NCBI GenBank assembly: GCA_905178155.1
Contig: CAJINV010000011.1
Coordinates: 1,509,216-1,573,215 of the forward strand
Reading direction: 5' to 3'
Source of the DNA: Amoebophrya sp. A120
Lineage: Eukaryota; Sar; Dinophyceae; Syndiniales; Amoebophryaceae
Length of the DNA stretch: 64,000 nt
In this document: positions 62,718-64,000 of the stretch, in pieces
Position numbering within the stretch: position 1 is the stretch's first letter
Layout: every line of letters starts with the position of its first letter
Program-made: the position numbers and the translations under genes
Notes under the pieces: model-generated
What the model was told of the DNA's origin: nothing
What the model saw: the letters and a program-made list of their open reading frames with translations, nothing else
Databases searched by the model: none

Positions 62718-64000
62718 ATGGCAGATCGTCTCCAGCTGCTGCGAAAAAAGCACCCCACTTTGGGGTCGCCTGATGTGAAATCTTCCAAAAAGCCAAAGAC
62801 AGAAGGACAAGTGGTGGAGCAAGAAGGTGGCGTAACGCAAGGACAACAACCACCTCCTGATCAAGCACCACCCGAACGACCGCAAAGCAACCTGTTCGGA
62901 GCTGGCTTCGGGAGCCATCCCGATGCAGCTTCTGGGGCGACATCCTCTTCCTCGTCAAGCTCAAATGTTCTCGCAGCAGCAGGTCCTTCTGCCACCGTGT
63001 CTTCCTCTTCGTCCTCGAATCGCGGCCCAGGGAGCAGGGGACTACAGCCTAATGCTCCACATTCCGCTGGAGATCATCGAGGCGATCCTGGTACAACTCG
63101 CGGTCGACCGCGTTCTGCTTCCGCAAGGAATCGAGATCCAGCCGCTCGAGCCGCCGCCACTTCAGCTCGACCAGGGAACCAAAGCGCAAGACCAGCACGG
63201 GAGCCGACGCCGACCGGGCCTAGGACTGCTCTAGTTGTTCCGGATATCCTCGCCGACCGCGCGAAGCCGGTGCGGACGGAGCTGGCTACTAAATTACCCC
63301 CGCGGAAGGATCAAGTGGTGGTTTCCGCGCCGCAAAAAGTGAAGTTCACGGTGGATTCACGCATCGACACCGGGCTGCGCGGGGACTGGAAGAGCAAATT
63401 GGATGAAAGCCGGGCGCGGTCCAGGGACCGCTCTAGGATCATCGAAGAGCACATCCAGGGGCAGAAATTCGTCCCAGTGCGAGCACCTAGTCGGGAGAGG
63501 GACGAGAGCCAGTTTTGGAGAAGCCGGAACCACAGGGGGGATGCAAGTCACTTGGAAAGCAGTAGACCTGGCGGTGACAATTCCTCACACAACGAGGAGG
63601 TTTTTGTCTCCCCGCAGCAGTCCCCGGAGCAGAACCAACAGGGAGAAATAGGTGAACGCGAAGACCAAGCAGCGCAACAAGCGGAAGAGCGCAGCGTAAA
63701 TCTCGGCTCTTTTTTTGCACGCCAGAACAATCCGGCGGATGATGATGACGTTAAGATGGGCGACAGCCACGATTTCGTCGAGGCGAATGCGAATGTATCA
63801 TCTCTGGCAGCAGCAGCATCGGGAGATGAACCAGCTGCCGGACCGGGTGCGGCGAATGATCAACATGTTGAGCAACATCATTCCGAAGGCCGTTCCGTTG
63901 CACCGCCACCGTCAACAGGTGCACAAGCCACCTCATCCTCGTCCGCGGGACAACATCAAACCGTCGACACCGACGACCTGAATCCGTTCTACGTGATGCC
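62718..64000 (+). CDS. Disordered Ser/Arg/Gln-rich protein, 3' end beyond the window
   Basis: ATG 62718 (context ctaaATGGCA) opens a frame that runs uninterrupted for 427 codons to the window edge. N-terminus MADRLQLLRKKHPTLGSPDV, then poly-Ser and Arg-rich low complexity. The most ordered part is KVKFTVDSRIDTGLRGDWKS with SRARSRDRSRIIEEHIQGQK (about residues 210-255). An acidic, Ala/Gln-rich stretch follows. No family recognised. RS-like dipeptides hint at an RNA-related protein, but this is weak. Confidence 0.75.
   Translation, partial: MADRLQLLRKKHPTLGSPDVKSSKKPKTEGQVVEQEGGVTQGQQPPPDQAPPERPQSNLFGAGFGSHPDAASGATSSSSSSSNVLAAAGPSATVSSSSSSNRGPGSRGLQPNAPHSAGDHRGDPGTTRGRPRSASARNRDPAARAAATSARPGNQSARPAREPTPTGPRTALVVPDILADRAKPVRTELATKLPPRKDQVVVSAPQKVKFTVDSRIDTGLRGDWKSKLDESRARSRDRSRIIEEHIQGQKFVPVRAPSRERDESQFWRSRNHRGDASHLESSRPGGDNSSHNEEVFVSPQQSPEQNQQGEIGEREDQAAQQAEERSVNLGSFFARQNNPADDDDVKMGDSHDFVEANANVSSLAAAASGDEPAAGPGAANDQHVEQHHSEGRSVAPPPSTGAQATSSSSAGQHQTVDTDDLNPFYVM

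Noticed and set aside
1-64000. Dinoflagellate spliced-leader gene or 5S/U RNA genes
   Set aside because: I looked for recognisable spliced-leader and small-RNA motifs by eye and found none; absence in one window is not informative.

Overview
The window looks like nuclear DNA of a gene-dense, intron-bearing protist, most likely a syndinian dinoflagellate of the Amoebophrya kind. The grounds are seven features. (1) All supportable protein genes lie on one strand over 64 kb. (2) The proteins are rich in Ala, Ser, Gln, Glu and Gly. (3) Short canonical GT-AG introns are present. (4) Coding regions are repeatedly cut by ~150-440 bp elements with terminal inverted repeats (TIRs) and 5-bp target duplications. 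These match, from memory, the introner elements reported for Amoebophrya. (5) A paralogous pair encodes secreted proteins with a dinoflagellate-like cysteine cluster. (6) A mitochondrial AFG1-type ATPase and an origin-recognition-like protein point to a eukaryote. (7) No bacterial operon signals are seen. The species assignment is inference.

Layout. 1-3212: 3' part of a large coiled-coil/acidic protein. 4293-7445: a secreted CCCH-type protein (copy 1) cut by one introner. 7446-10782: AT-rich non-coding DNA. 10783-22921: a heavily invaded paralogue (copy 2). It carries at least twelve introners, one with a nested insertion, and two larger inserts bounded by 55-bp and 46-bp direct repeats; one insert carries a tyrosine-recombinase-like reading frame. 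25362-29302: tandem YdcZ-type (DMT superfamily) membrane protein. 29303-31911: a 2-kb foldback made of 10-bp minisatellite repeats. 31912-34967: single-pass membrane protein. 35853-39002: coiled-coil protein. 39638-43466: ORC3-like protein. 43714-44184: CCCH zinc finger. 44185-47415: GC-rich island followed by hairpins. 47416-48752: CDC26-motif plus UBA protein. 49798-53452: wax ester synthase/DGAT-like acyltransferase. 53453-56034: second GC island. 56035-58903: AFG1-like ATPase. 59490-61772: multi-exon unknown protein. 62718-64000: start of another gene, open at the window edge.

The unifying system is the introner set. I find 23 elements; 17 have a perfect 5-bp direct duplication. An element begins with TA and usually ends with TA. 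Removing the element plus one 5-bp copy restores the reading frame in 22 cases and, in five genes, rejoins recognisable conserved sequence. One copy with unmatched flanks does not fit. The junctions are generally not GT-AG, and where GT-AG is available it can break the frame. At least six TIR families share this architecture, so the elements behave as cut-out DNA-transposon-like introns coexisting with ordinary GT-AG introns in the same transcripts.
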